Assembly: GCA_018241725.1 (NCBI GenBank)
Contig: JAFEDI010000133.1
Location: forward strand, 1 to 48,334
DNA: 48,334 bases
Source: Pseudomonadota bacterium
Lineage (GTDB): Bacteria; Pseudomonadota; Gammaproteobacteria; Burkholderiales; Rhodocyclaceae
Direction of reading: 5' to 3'
The notes below the pieces were generated by a model. The model saw only the letters and a list, made by a program, of their open reading frames with translations, had not been told where the DNA came from and did not search any database. The position numbers and the translations under genes were made by a program. Position 1 is the stretch's first letter. Every line of letters begins with the position of its first letter. This document shows, piece after piece, positions 22,267 to 30,833 of the stretch.

Positions 22267-23718
22267 TCAGCGGCCGTCCACCACGATCTGCGCCAGGCGC
22301 CGCAGGGCCGCGTCGATCCGCGACGAGAAGGGAAAGCCGCAGCTGATGCGCAGGAAATGATCGAAACGCGTGGAGTTGGAGAACATCGCCCCCGGCGCCA
22401 CGCGGATGCCTTCCGCCAGCGCAGCTTCGAAAACCGCCCGCGACGACCGCCCCTCCGGCATCTCCACCCATAACAACATGCCGCCCCGCGGCATGTTGAG
22501 ACGCGTGCCCGGCGGGAAATAGCTGGCGATGGCTTCAGCCATCGACGCCCGCTGGGCCTTGAGCAGCCTGCGCAGCCGGACCAGGTGGCGATCGAAGGCG
22601 TGGCTACCCATGAACTCGCCGAGGGCGATCTGCGCCAGAGCATCGTTGGGCCGGCTCTGGGCGTGCTTGAGCATGCGCACCCGCGCCTGCCAGCGCCCGC
22701 TGATCATCCATCCGATCCGCATTCCGGGCGCCAGAGTCTTGTGCAGCGAACCGCAATAGATCACGTTGCCGGTCCGGTCCCAGGCCTTGCAGCTCTTCAG
22801 CGGCAGATCGTCATCCCCGAGGGCGCCATAGATGTCGTCCTCAACCAGTGAGACCCCATGGGTTTCACACAACGCCACCAGGCGGGCCTTCTCGGCGTCC
22901 GGCATGACGGAGCCGAGGGGGTTCTGGAAGTTCGGCACCACCACCACCGCGCGGATCCGCTCGTGGGTCTGGAGAGCCAGCTCGAGGGCCTCCACAGACA
23001 GGCCGCGGCTTGGGCTGGTGGGAATCTCCAGCGTCCGCAAGCCCAGGCTCTCGATGACCTGCAACAGGCCGAAATAGGTCGGCGATTCCACCGCGACCAC
23101 GTCGCCGGGCTGGGCAACGGCCCGCAGGGCGAGGTTGATCGCCTCGGTGCAGCCGTGGGTGACGAGGATCTCGTCCGCCGTCGGCTGCATGCCAGCCGCC
23201 AAAGCACGCTGTGCCAGCACCTTGCGGAAGCCGGGATCACCCTGCGGCGGCACCGGGCTGACCAGCACCTCGGGATGCCGCCGCAGGGCACGCAGCGCGG
23301 CGTTCTTCAGCGCCTCCTGGGGATAGGCCTCGGGCGCGCCGAAAGCCAGCGCCAGGTTGGTATGCACCGGGAAGCGCTCGCACTTGGCGACGAAATCCGA
23401 CACCCGGTCGTGGATGCCGCTGAAGGATGCCGGATCGGGCAGCGCCTGCCGCGGGTCCGGTTCGCGTACCGGTTGCAGCAGCGCGTGACGCGGACGCAGC
23501 ACGTAATAGCCGGAACGCGCCCGCGCCTCCAGCAGGCCTTCGTCCTCCAGGCTGCGGCAAGCCTGCAGCGCCGTGCTCAGGCTGACCCGGTGAGTTCGCG
23601 TGAGGGTCCGCAGCGACGGCATGCGAGCTCCCGGCGCCAGCACACCGGCGTGGATGGCGCGCCGGTAGTGGCCGGCGACGCGGGCATACAGCAGGTCTTC
23701 GAATTCGGCGTTTTCCAT
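22267..23718 (-). CDS. MocR-type regulator: GntR winged helix fused to PLP aminotransferase fold
   Basis: 483 residues from ATG 23718 (MENAEFEDLLYARVAGHYRR). N-terminal GntR helix-turn-helix 1-75 (RMPSLRTLTRTHRVSLSTALQACRSLEDEGLL); the rest is a fold type I aminotransferase with HGCTEAINLAL, NFQNPLGSVMPD, EDDIYGAL and the PLP Schiff-base Lys327 in GSLHKTLAPGMRIGW. MocR proteins (PdxR, GabR) use the bound cofactor to sense PLP or an amino compound and rarely catalyse. It is divergent from a small DUF2917-like gene, a pairing common in betaproteobacteria, and the shared region contains repeat motifs that may be its operators. Confidence 0.92.
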   Translation of the reverse strand: MENAEFEDLLYARVAGHYRRAIHAGVLAPGARMPSLRTLTRTHRVSLSTALQACRSLEDEGLLEARARSGYYVLRPRHALLQPVREPDPRQALPDPASFSGIHDRVSDFVAKCERFPVHTNLALAFGAPEAYPQEALKNAALRALRRHPEVLVSPVPPQGDPGFRKVLAQRALAAGMQPTADEILVTHGCTEAINLALRAVAQPGDVVAVESPTYFGLLQVIESLGLRTLEIPTSPSRGLSVEALELALQTHERIRAVVVVPNFQNPLGSVMPDAEKARLVALCETHGVSLVEDDIYGALGDDDLPLKSCKAWDRTGNVIYCGSLHKTLAPGMRIGWMISGRWQARVRMLKHAQSRPNDALAQIALGEFMGSHAFDRHLVRLRRLLKAQRASMAEAIASYFPPGTRLNMPRGGMLLWVEMPEGRSSRAVFEAALAEGIRVAPGAMFSNSTRFDHFLRISCGFPFSSRIDAALRRLAQIVVDGR

Positions 23719-23801
23719 CGCCCGATGATCTCCGATCGGAACGCACCGACACAGGCACAGATCGGCACAAGACGCACCATAACAGTCCATCGCTAGCGCC
23801 G

Positions 23802-23815
23802 CTGTACCGGCACAG
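23802..23815. promoter_or_regulatory. Candidate MocR operator CTGTACCGGCACAG
   Basis: A near-perfect palindrome (CTGT/ACAG arms around CCGG) in the 176-base divergent region. Related pieces, CGACACAGGCACAG and CTGTGTCTGTCCGTACAC, flank it, giving several CTGT/ACAG half-sites on both strands. GntR/MocR proteins typically bind such arrays. Confidence 0.45.
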
Positions 23816-23894
23816 AAAGTCAGGCCCTGTGTCTGTCCGTACACACCCCCGATCCGTAGGCTGGAGCCATTCCTCACCGCCAGGAGTCGCCACG

Positions 23895-24605
23895 ATGCCA
23901 GCCCCCGTTTCCGCCATCCGCAGCCTGCGCTTTCACGCCGGGGAAACGCGCCTGCTCCAGCTCGACGCCGGTACACGCTTGATCGTCCAGGACGGCCGCC
24001 TGGCCTGCACGCCACCGCCGCGCTGGCTCGGCGAACAGCTTCAGCACGCTTCGCAGATCCTCGAACCCGGTGTTCCGCTGCAGCTGGAGGAAGCCGGATG
24101 GACCAGCTTGCGGGCGGCCAGCGACGGCACCCTGCTGATTGTGCCGCCCCCCGCCGGCGACGGCCTCCTGGCCGCCGTACTGACCCACCTCCGTCGGCTG
24201 CGCCAGCTTGAACTGGACTGGCTGCGCCGCGAACGCCAACTATTGCAGCGGTTGCTGGGCACGCCGGAACCGCCCACCGGGCTACAGGCCATCCCCTCGC
24301 GAGATGAGGTGGAAGTAGACCCGGTCCGGCAGCCAGCGCAACACCTTCATGATCCGCGTGAAGCGGTGCGGGAAATGGATTTCGAAGGCACCGCCGGCGA
24401 AGCCGTGGATGATGCGCCGGGCGGCGTCCTCGGCCGAGATCAGCGCCGCCGTCTCCAGGTCGTTCCTGGCGCTCAGCGGTGTGGCGACGAAGCCGGGATT
24501 GATCAGGAAAACCGACACGCCCCGCGGCGCCAGGTCGAGATAGAGGATTTCGGCAAAGTTGATCAGTGCCGCCTTGCTCGGCCCGTAGGCCAGGGCCTGG
24601 GGTAG
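23895..24605 (+). CDS. DUF2917-like small protein with an unusual antisense C-terminal extension
   Basis: ATG 23895 is preceded by AGGAG at an ideal distance. The first about 115 residues (SLRFHAGETRLLQLDAGTR, LIVQDGRLACTPPPRW, GTLLIVPPPA) look like a DUF2917/cupin-like domain, and LRRERQLLQRLLG is a plausible C-terminal helix. The frame then stays open for a further 108 codons that lie antisense to the end of the convergent SDR gene. In both other frames a stop occurs at once (24305-24307 TGA, 24316-24318 TAG), so the true protein probably ends near residue 135 if a frame change exists. The natural product is therefore uncertain, 236 residues as read. Confidence 0.55.
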   Translation: MPAPVSAIRSLRFHAGETRLLQLDAGTRLIVQDGRLACTPPPRWLGEQLQHASQILEPGVPLQLEEAGWTSLRAASDGTLLIVPPPAGDGLLAAVLTHLRRLRQLELDWLRRERQLLQRLLGTPEPPTGLQAIPSRDEVEVDPVRQPAQHLHDPREAVREMDFEGTAGEAVDDAPGGVLGRDQRRRLQVVPGAQRCGDEAGIDQENRHAPRRQVEIEDFGKVDQCRLARPVGQGLG

Positions 24606-25067
24606 CCCCCGGTAGCCGGCCACCCCACCGAAGATGGCGATGGCGCCAGCGCCCTGGCGGATCAACTGGGGCACCACCGCGGCAACGCCGTCCATCACGC
24701 CCAGAAGATTGGTGTGCACGGTCTGGCGTGCCGAGTCGGTGGTCAGGTCCCAGGCCCGTAGCGGGGTGTAGGTTCCGGCGCTGATGATGACCAGATCCAC
24801 GCCGCCCCAGCTATCGAGGATGTCCAGCATGGCCGGAGTAAAGGCGCCGGCATCGGTCACATCGAGGGGCAGCACCAGCGCGTCATGCAGTTCCGCCGCC
24901 AACTGGCGCAAACGCGGCGCATTACGCGCAGACAGGGCCAGCCGCGCGCCGCGCCGGTCCAGTTCCAGTGCCAGCGCCGCCCCGATGCCCCTGGATGCAC
25001 CGATGATCCACACCCGCCGGCTCCGCCAGTCGGTGATGGGTGTATTCGTCGGACCGAACCAGGTCAT
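24282..25067 (-). CDS. Short-chain dehydrogenase/reductase (SDR) family oxidoreductase
   Basis: 261 residues from ATG 25067. The Rossmann motif is WIIGASRGIGAALA (Gly23-xxx-Gly27-x-Gly29) and the active site is YGPSK (Tyr161, Lys165). NNAG is replaced by ISAGTY, and the usual catalytic Ser before VAG appears to be Gly (IFGGVAGYRG). The C-terminal HRFTRIMKVLRWLPDRVYFHLI is typical of the YdfG/DltE-like SDRs that act near membranes. Substrate unknown. The end of the gene overlaps on the other strand the open frame of the DUF2917-like gene. Confidence 0.9.
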   Translation of the reverse strand: MTWFGPTNTPITDWRSRRVWIIGASRGIGAALALELDRRGARLALSARNAPRLRQLAAELHDALVLPLDVTDAGAFTPAMLDILDSWGGVDLVIISAGTYTPLRAWDLTTDSARQTVHTNLLGVMDGVAAVVPQLIRQGAGAIAIFGGVAGYRGLPQALAYGPSKAALINFAEILYLDLAPRGVSVFLINPGFVATPLSARNDLETAALISAEDAARRIIHGFAGGAFEIHFPHRFTRIMKVLRWLPDRVYFHLISRGDGL

Positions 25068-25189
25068 CGCGGCTCCCGCTTCCGGTGGCCCACAAACCAC
25101 CATCCGCAAGCGCGGATCGGCAGCCACCTCTTTTAAGCGTAGCGCACCGACGCGGGCTCCGCCGCCCGCGCCCCCTTCCAGCGCCGGTA

Positions 25190-25792
25190 TCAGGGACGTT
25201 CGGCGAGGGCCCGCTCGACGGCGGTGACGAAGGTTTTGTTGTCCGGCGCCGTCGAGCTCGGGAAACTGAGCACCCTCTGGCCGCTGCGGTCGATCAGGTA
25301 CTTGTGGAAATTCCACTTCGGCTTCTCGCCGGTGATGGAGGCCAACTGCTTGTAGAGCGGATTGGTGGTGCTGCCCACCACATCCGACTTGCCCAGCATC
25401 GGAAACTTGACGCCGTAGGTCAGCCGGCAGAAATCCGAAATCTCCTTGTTGCTGCCCGGCTCCTGGCCGCCGAAGTCGTTGGACGGGAAGCCGAGCACCA
25501 CCAGGCCCTGGTCCTTGTACTTGGCGTACATCTTCTCGAGGCCATCGTACTGGCCGGTGAAGCCGCAATAGCTTGCGGTATTGACCACCAGTACCACCTT
25601 GCCGCGGTATTGGCACAGGGGCTGCGGAGATTCATCCTGCAGGCGCGGGAAGGTGTAGTTGAGCAGCGCCGGACAGGCCTGCCCGCCCTCCTGTGCCGCG
25701 GGCACGGCCTGGGCTGCGGGTTCCGCCGCCGCCACCGGCAGCGCCAGCCCAAGCAGCGCGCTCAGCATGACGCGGGATAGAACTGCATTCAT
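25190..25792 (-). CDS. Exported glutathione peroxidase (thiol peroxidase)
   Basis: 200 residues with a signal peptide ending PVAAAE, so periplasmic, unlike the usual cytosolic BtuE-type. Mature domain has the peroxidatic Cys76 (NTASYCGFTGQY), Gln110 (GFPSNDFGGQEPG) and Trp160-Asn161 (KWNFHKYLI) of the catalytic tetrad. It uses Cys rather than selenocysteine and likely takes electrons from thioredoxin-like proteins. Between the signal and domain lie two more Cys (40 and 60). It is on the same strand as the SDR gene, 122 bases upstream of it. Confidence 0.92.
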   Translation of the reverse strand: MNAVLSRVMLSALLGLALPVAAAEPAAQAVPAAQEGGQACPALLNYTFPRLQDESPQPLCQYRGKVVLVVNTASYCGFTGQYDGLEKMYAKYKDQGLVVLGFPSNDFGGQEPGSNKEISDFCRLTYGVKFPMLGKSDVVGSTTNPLYKQLASITGEKPKWNFHKYLIDRSGQRVLSFPSSTAPDNKTFVTAVERALAERP

Positions 25793-25903
25793 TCTGATCT
25801 CCAGTCTGATCGTTCCAGCAGAAGCCCCTCGCCCCCGCCCGACAGCCGGTGGACCGGCCTCGCCGGCACGGAGTTCGCACTCAGTCCCCGCGACAACGCA
25901 CCT

Positions 25904-26830
25904 CTAAGCGTAACCGGGCGCCGGCTGGATGCGTCGGCGCGGCACCTTGTCCATCGACCAATTGTCACGCCCCCAGGCCCACACCGCCGCCAGGCCCGAC
26001 TCTGCCAGGTCGGCCGGCGGGCACTGGCCGAGGAAAGCCAGCACGTCCGCCAGCAGCCGGGCCGGCTCACCCTCGTCCACCGCGCGGGCGAGGGTCTGCT
26101 TGGAGAGCTTCTCGCCAGCGGTGTTGCAGGCCACCGGCAGATGGGCATAGGCCGGCACCGGATGGTCGAGCAGGTGCTGCAGCAATATCTGGCGACAGGT
26201 CGAATCGATCAGATCGGCGCCACGGACCACTTCGCTGATGCCCGCCTCCGCGTCATCCACCACCACCGCCAGCTGGTAGGCGAACAAGCCGTCGGCGCGC
26301 AGCAGCACGAAGTCCCCCACGTCGGCGGCGACGTCCTCGGCGATGGTCCCTTGCACCCGGTCGTCGAAGCTCACCATGCCGGGCTCCACCCGCAGGCGAT
26401 AGGCCCGCGCCACACGCCCCGGCGGCAGGCCGTCGCGGCAGGTGCCGGGGTAACGCCGCGTGCCGTCCCGGGCCAGCGCCGAGTCGGCCATCTCCTTGCG
26501 GGTGCACGCGCAGCCGAAGATCCAGCCGGCCGCCTGCAGGTGCGCGAAGGCATCCCGGTAGGCGTCGCCGCGGGCGCTCTGCCAGACCACCGGGCCGTCC
26601 CATTCGAAGCCGAAGCGCTCCAGCGTGCGCAGGATGCCTTCGGCGGCACCGGGCACGCAGCGCGGCGTATCGACGTCCTCGATGCGCAGCAGCCACTGCC
26701 CGCCCTGGCTGCGCGCCGACAAGCAGCTGCCGAGGGCTGCCACCAGCGACCCGAAATGCAGCGGGCCGCTCGGCGACGGAGCGAAGCGGCCGACCACCCT
26801 GCCGCGCTCCGCATCTGCCTCGGAACGCAT
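25904..26830 (-). CDS. gluQ: Glutamyl-Q tRNA(Asp) synthetase
   Basis: 308 residues from ATG 26830 (MRSEADAERGRVVGRFAPSPSG); ATG 26884 adds 18 residues with no ribosome site. A truncated glutamyl-tRNA synthetase lacking the anticodon-binding domain: the HIGH-like motif PSGPLHFGSL, a zinc site with FGCACTRKE and a later Cys, and the KMSKS-like EKLSKQTLA. It attaches glutamate to queuosine at position 34 of tRNA-Asp. Length matches the family. Confidence 0.94.
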   Translation of the reverse strand: MRSEADAERGRVVGRFAPSPSGPLHFGSLVAALGSCLSARSQGGQWLLRIEDVDTPRCVPGAAEGILRTLERFGFEWDGPVVWQSARGDAYRDAFAHLQAAGWIFGCACTRKEMADSALARDGTRRYPGTCRDGLPPGRVARAYRLRVEPGMVSFDDRVQGTIAEDVAADVGDFVLLRADGLFAYQLAVVVDDAEAGISEVVRGADLIDSTCRQILLQHLLDHPVPAYAHLPVACNTAGEKLSKQTLARAVDEGEPARLLADVLAFLGQCPPADLAESGLAAVWAWGRDNWSMDKVPRRRIQPAPGYA

Positions 26831-27042
26831 GCCCGCCCCCGCCCGAGGGCATCCCGGTGACGTGAAGTTAGAATCCAAACACATATATTATGACTTTTGG
26901 CATATTCCTCCCGCAGCCCGGTGCCAGGATAATCCCGGATTCCTGCGCAGGCCCATTACCCGCCATTGTCGCAGCCCTCGACGGCCACGCGAAACCCATG
27001 CGCGTCGGCGCCCAGTGCAACCGCCACGTTCCCATCCCTCGC

Positions 27043-28890
27043 ATGAAGTCAGGCTGCATCCTTCCACCCAATCCGTCCCTGCTGTTGGCGCCTGCCGACA
27101 GCAGCAGGCGCAGCTGGGCCCGCTTCCGCGTCCACATCATCGCCCAGCTGGCATGCATCCTGGCCGTGGCAGCCCTGTGGCCACAGCTGTCCCAGCCCTA
27201 CCCCTTGCTCGCCTGGTGGGTAGGCACAGCCAGTATCCAGCTGATGCTGGCGACGCGCAGCCTGAACCCGCGGGCCGCAGATCCGCTGGCCGACGACACC
27301 GCGCTGCACACCTATCTGGCCAGCGTCGGGGCCCTGCTGTCCGGGGCCGCCTGGGGCGCGCTGTCCCTTCTCGGCCCCTACGAATCCAGCCCCCACACCC
27401 AACTGACGCTGTTCCTCATCCTCGGCGGAGTGATCGTCGCGGGGGCTGGCTTGCTGGCGCGCAGCCGCGGCACCTACGCAATCTTCACCGGCGCAACCCT
27501 GCTTCCGCCGTTCATCCAGACCCTCGCCAGCCCGCCGCCGGCCCTGCCGCTGGCGGGGCTGTGGCTGGGCGTCTTCGCGCTGCTCGCGGTGGCCATCAAC
27601 GACCTGCTGCATGGCAGCCTGCGCGCTACGCCACTACCGGACGGCGAGCACTGGCGCCGCCATCAGACCATGCTCGACCACGCAAGCGAGGCGATCGTGC
27701 TGTCCCACGGCGGTCGGGTAGTGCACAGCAACCAGCGCTTTGCCGAACTCATCCACGACGGCCCGGGCAACATCGCCGGCCGCCGTCTGGCCTCCTGGCT
27801 GGCCGACCGCCGCGAGTGGCGACGCCACACCCGTGCCGCCGCCAGCGCCTTCCTGCGTGGCCAGCCCTACCGGGAATCCGCACGCCTTCGCCGCGGCGAT
27901 GGCAGCGTCTTCTGGGCCGACATCGCAGCCCAGGCGGTGGATCCGGGCCCGGCGCCGCGACAAATAGTGTGGATCGTCAGCGACATCAGCGAACGGGTCG
28001 GCGCGACGGCCCGCCAGCAACTGGCCAGCGCCCAGCTGCACGATCTGCTCGGACACAGCGCCGACTGGTACTGGCAGACCGACACCCAGCACCGCCTGAC
28101 CCGCATCACCCACCACGGCACCGACGACGACCACCTGGCGGACAGCATCGGCCGCCACTGGTGGCATTTCCACCGGGCCGACGGCGTGCCCGCCGGCCAG
28201 GCTGCCACGCTGCGTGCCTTCGAGAGCCGGCACGGCTTCCGCAACCTGCTCCTCGAAGTCCCCGACGACGAGCGTCAGCCCCGCTGGCTCAGCATCTGCG
28301 GCATGCCACGCGTCAACGAGCATGGCGCATTCGTCGGCCATCACGGCATCGCACTGGACGTCACCGAGCAGGTACGCGGCAACGAGCGGGTACGCCACCT
28401 CGCCTACCACGATGCCCTCACTGGCCTGCCCAACCGGCGCCTGCTCACCGACCGGCTGCACCAGGCGATCACCCGCGCCCAGCGCCTGCACAGCCAGGTC
28501 GGTGTGGTGCTGGTGGATCTCAACGACTTCAAGGGCTTGGACGATTTCGACGGCCAGGCCGCCGGCGACCGCCAGTTGCTCGACACCGCCAGCCGCCTGC
28601 GCGCCTGCGTACGGGCCTGTGACACGGTGGCCCGTCTGGACGACAACGATTTCGTGATCCTGCTCGCCGAACTGGAACGCCCGTCCGACGCCGACCAGGT
28701 CGCCGCGAAGGTGCTGGCCGCCCTCGACCGTCCCTTCGGTGACAGCGCGCCCTACACGCTGCTCGGCACGCACGTCGGCATTGCCATCTTCCCGCAGGAC
28801 GCCGATGACGCCGACGGTCTGCTGGCGCTGGCCGATGCCCGCGCACTGCGGGCCCGCCAACTCGGCGGCCCACGCATCGCCCACGCCTGA
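27043..28890 (+). CDS. Membrane PAS sensor with degenerate GGDEF domain
   Basis: About 615 residues if started at ATG 27043 (MKSGCILPPN); in-frame ATGs at 26890 and 26998 are alternatives and none has a good ribosome site. N-terminal region with about five hydrophobic helices (to about residue 190), then two PAS-like segments (HASEAIVLSHGGRVVHSNQRF ff. and HSADWYWQTDTQHRLTRI ff.), each ending in a DxTE/DISE linker (SDISERV, LDVTEQV), then a GGDEF-family domain beginning AYHDALTGLPNRRLLTDRL. The signature reads LDDND instead of GGDEF, so diguanylate cyclase activity should be lost; it may bind GTP or partners. No EAL domain follows. The ligand is unknown. Confidence 0.85.
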   Translation: MKSGCILPPNPSLLLAPADSSRRSWARFRVHIIAQLACILAVAALWPQLSQPYPLLAWWVGTASIQLMLATRSLNPRAADPLADDTALHTYLASVGALLSGAAWGALSLLGPYESSPHTQLTLFLILGGVIVAGAGLLARSRGTYAIFTGATLLPPFIQTLASPPPALPLAGLWLGVFALLAVAINDLLHGSLRATPLPDGEHWRRHQTMLDHASEAIVLSHGGRVVHSNQRFAELIHDGPGNIAGRRLASWLADRREWRRHTRAAASAFLRGQPYRESARLRRGDGSVFWADIAAQAVDPGPAPRQIVWIVSDISERVGATARQQLASAQLHDLLGHSADWYWQTDTQHRLTRITHHGTDDDHLADSIGRHWWHFHRADGVPAGQAATLRAFESRHGFRNLLLEVPDDERQPRWLSICGMPRVNEHGAFVGHHGIALDVTEQVRGNERVRHLAYHDALTGLPNRRLLTDRLHQAITRAQRLHSQVGVVLVDLNDFKGLDDFDGQAAGDRQLLDTASRLRACVRACDTVARLDDNDFVILLAELERPSDADQVAAKVLAALDRPFGDSAPYTLLGTHVGIAIFPQDADDADGLLALADARALRARQLGGPRIAHA

Positions 28891-28959
28891 AAGCGGCTCC
28901 ACGGCCGCGCCCGCCGCTACAATGGGGCGACGCCCTCACGCCAACCTGCGGCCCTGACG

Positions 28960-29802
28960 ATGAACACGCCCTCCTGCCCCCTCCCCTCCACCGACGGAGA
29001 ACACGCCTGGCCCGCCACCCGTCAGACCACGGTGTTGCGCATGGATGGCGACCAGGTCCACAGCGACCTCGACGAAGTCATCGAGGAAGTGCCGGTGGCG
29101 CTGGTCTACAACGGCATCTCCCACGCCGTGCTGCTGGCCACGCCGTCCGACCTGGACGACCTGGCCCTCGGCTTCAGCCTCAGCGAAGGCATCCTGGCCA
29201 CTCGCGGCGAGCTCTACGACAGCGAGCAACACCCGCATCCCAAGGGCATCGAGCTGCGCCTGCAGATCGCCTCCGAACGCTTCATGGCCCTCAAGGAGCG
29301 CCGCCGCAACCTGGCCGGCCGCACCGGCTGCGGCCTGTGCGGGCTGGAGAGCCTCGACGCCCTGGCCCGCCCGGTAACGCCGCTGTCCTCCGGCGAACCG
29401 GTTCCCGCCGCCGCCATCGCCCGCGGTCTGGCCGAGCTGCCCGGCTGGCAGCGCCTGCGTCACGCCACCGGCGCCGTGCATGCCGCCGCCTGGATGGACC
29501 GGGACGGACGCATCCACGCGCTGCGCGAGGACGTCGGCCGCCACAACGCCCTCGACAAGCTGCTCGGCCACCTGGCCCGCCAGGGGCGGCCCACGAAGGA
29601 TGGTTTCGTACTGGTCTCCAGCCGCGCCAGCTATGAGATGGTGCAGAAGGTCGCCGCGGTCGGCATCCGCACGCTGGTCGCCGTATCGGCGCCCACCGCG
29701 CTGGCGATCCGCCTTGCCACCGACACCGGCGTGACGCTGGCCGGCTTCGCCCGCGACCGGCGCCTAGTGGTGTACAGCCACCCGCAAGGCATCACGCCGT
29801 AA
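28960..29802 (+). CDS. fdhD: Formate dehydrogenase accessory sulfurtransferase FdhD
   Basis: 280 residues. The key CxxC loop is present as GRTGCGLCGLESL (Cys124, Cys127). It moves sulfur from IscS to the molybdenum-bis-PGD cofactor of formate dehydrogenase. Further family motifs are LALGFSLSEGIL, EDVGRHNALDKLLG and SSRASYEMVQKVAAVG. No formate dehydrogenase genes are in the window; a molybdate uptake locus lies about 10 kb downstream. It converges on the spermidine-synthase-like gene with a nine-base gap. Confidence 0.95.
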   Translation: MNTPSCPLPSTDGEHAWPATRQTTVLRMDGDQVHSDLDEVIEEVPVALVYNGISHAVLLATPSDLDDLALGFSLSEGILATRGELYDSEQHPHPKGIELRLQIASERFMALKERRRNLAGRTGCGLCGLESLDALARPVTPLSSGEPVPAAAIARGLAELPGWQRLRHATGAVHAAAWMDRDGRIHALREDVGRHNALDKLLGHLARQGRPTKDGFVLVSSRASYEMVQKVAAVGIRTLVAVSAPTALAIRLATDTGVTLAGFARDRRLVVYSHPQGITP

Positions 29803-29811
29803 GGCGTACGC

Positions 29812-30672
29812 TCACACGTAACGCAGGCGCCGGCTACGCTCCAGGCGCTCGGCGAATCTCGGGAAATCCAGCCCGGTGCGTGCGCGCAAGGCCTTGGCCT
29901 GGTTGGCGATGTCCCGCCAGCGGGGCGCGAAGGACGGCGCGCGGAAGGCCAGTACGATGTCGTTGCCATCTGGAATCGCCATCGTCAGCAAGCGGTCGTC
30001 GAAGACCTCGGCGATCATCGCCAGGTGGTCCTCCCGGTCGGCCTTGTCGCCAGCCAGGTTGGCCACCATCACACCGCGCCCGGCCAGCGCATCGTGCACG
30101 CTCTGGTAGAAGTGCGTCGAACTCACCGAGCCAGACAGGCCGTGACGGTCGAAGGCATCCATCATGATCACGTCCGGCCGCTCCTCCCAGCCCGCGCTGC
30201 GCAGCACGTGGTCAGCGCCGTCCCCTTCGATGACCTGCAGGCGCCCGTCGTCCGGCGGCAGCTCGAACTGGTCGCGGAAAGCAATCACATGGGGGTCGAT
30301 CTCCACCACGGCGATCTTCGCCGAGCCGACATGCCGGTAGCAGAACTTGGCCAGCGAACCGCCGCCAAGCCCCAGCATCAGCATCTGGCGCGGACGCGGC
30401 AGGAACAGCAGGAAGCTCATCATCGCCTGGGTGTAATCCAGCTCCAGCGCGAAAGGGTCTTTCAGACTCATCGTGCTCTGGATCAGCGACAGGGAGAAAT
30501 GCAGCGTCCGTGTTGTGCCGTCGTCGATGACAAAGGGCTTGTCGTAGGCGCCGGAGACCACTTGGCGCAATACCCACTGGGTATCGCAATCCGCCGCTTC
30601 GAGCAGGCGGATGGTGTCGGAATCGGAAAAGAAAGGGCTCGGCAGGACGAGTACGGAAGAGGCACGGGACAT
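29812..30672 (-). CDS. Spermidine synthase-like protein (aminopropyltransferase/methyltransferase fold)
   Basis: 286 residues from ATG 30672 (MSRASSVLVL); the frame is open further upstream. The nucleotide-binding motif MLMLGLGGGSLAKF, acidic loop VVEIDPHV and DVIMMDAFDRHG place it in the SpeE-like Rossmann family. The canonical polyamine-site motif (GGG-DGG/E and Tyr residues of true SpeE) is only partly met, so it may be a related protein with another substrate. No S-adenosylmethionine decarboxylase neighbour. N-terminal beta-hairpin region (ALELDYTQAMM) is as in SpeE. Confidence 0.82.
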   Translation of the reverse strand: MSRASSVLVLPSPFFSDSDTIRLLEAADCDTQWVLRQVVSGAYDKPFVIDDGTTRTLHFSLSLIQSTMSLKDPFALELDYTQAMMSFLLFLPRPRQMLMLGLGGGSLAKFCYRHVGSAKIAVVEIDPHVIAFRDQFELPPDDGRLQVIEGDGADHVLRSAGWEERPDVIMMDAFDRHGLSGSVSSTHFYQSVHDALAGRGVMVANLAGDKADREDHLAMIAEVFDDRLLTMAIPDGNDIVLAFRAPSFAPRWRDIANQAKALRARTGLDFPRFAERLERSRRLRYV

Positions 30673-30793
30673 CGGGGCAGAGCGTCGGCAAAACCGGCAG
30701 GGCAGTAAGACAGGCGTGGATTGTACGACCGTCCGCAGGCTCGCACCGTCCAACCCACGCAGCACCGACCTCCCCGCACGGACTTCACGCACC

Positions 30794-30820
30794 TAAAGTA
30801 ATGTTCAACACCGCCGTATT
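30794..30820 (+). promoter_or_regulatory. Sigma-28 (FliA) promoter for the chemoreceptor gene
   Basis: TAAA (30794-30797), exactly 15 bases, then GCCGTATT (30813-30820), against the consensus TAAA-N15-GCCGATAA. It is 66 bases before the chemoreceptor start. This would put the receptor under flagellar class III control. Confidence 0.7.
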
Positions 30821-30833
30821 TACCCGATAAAGG

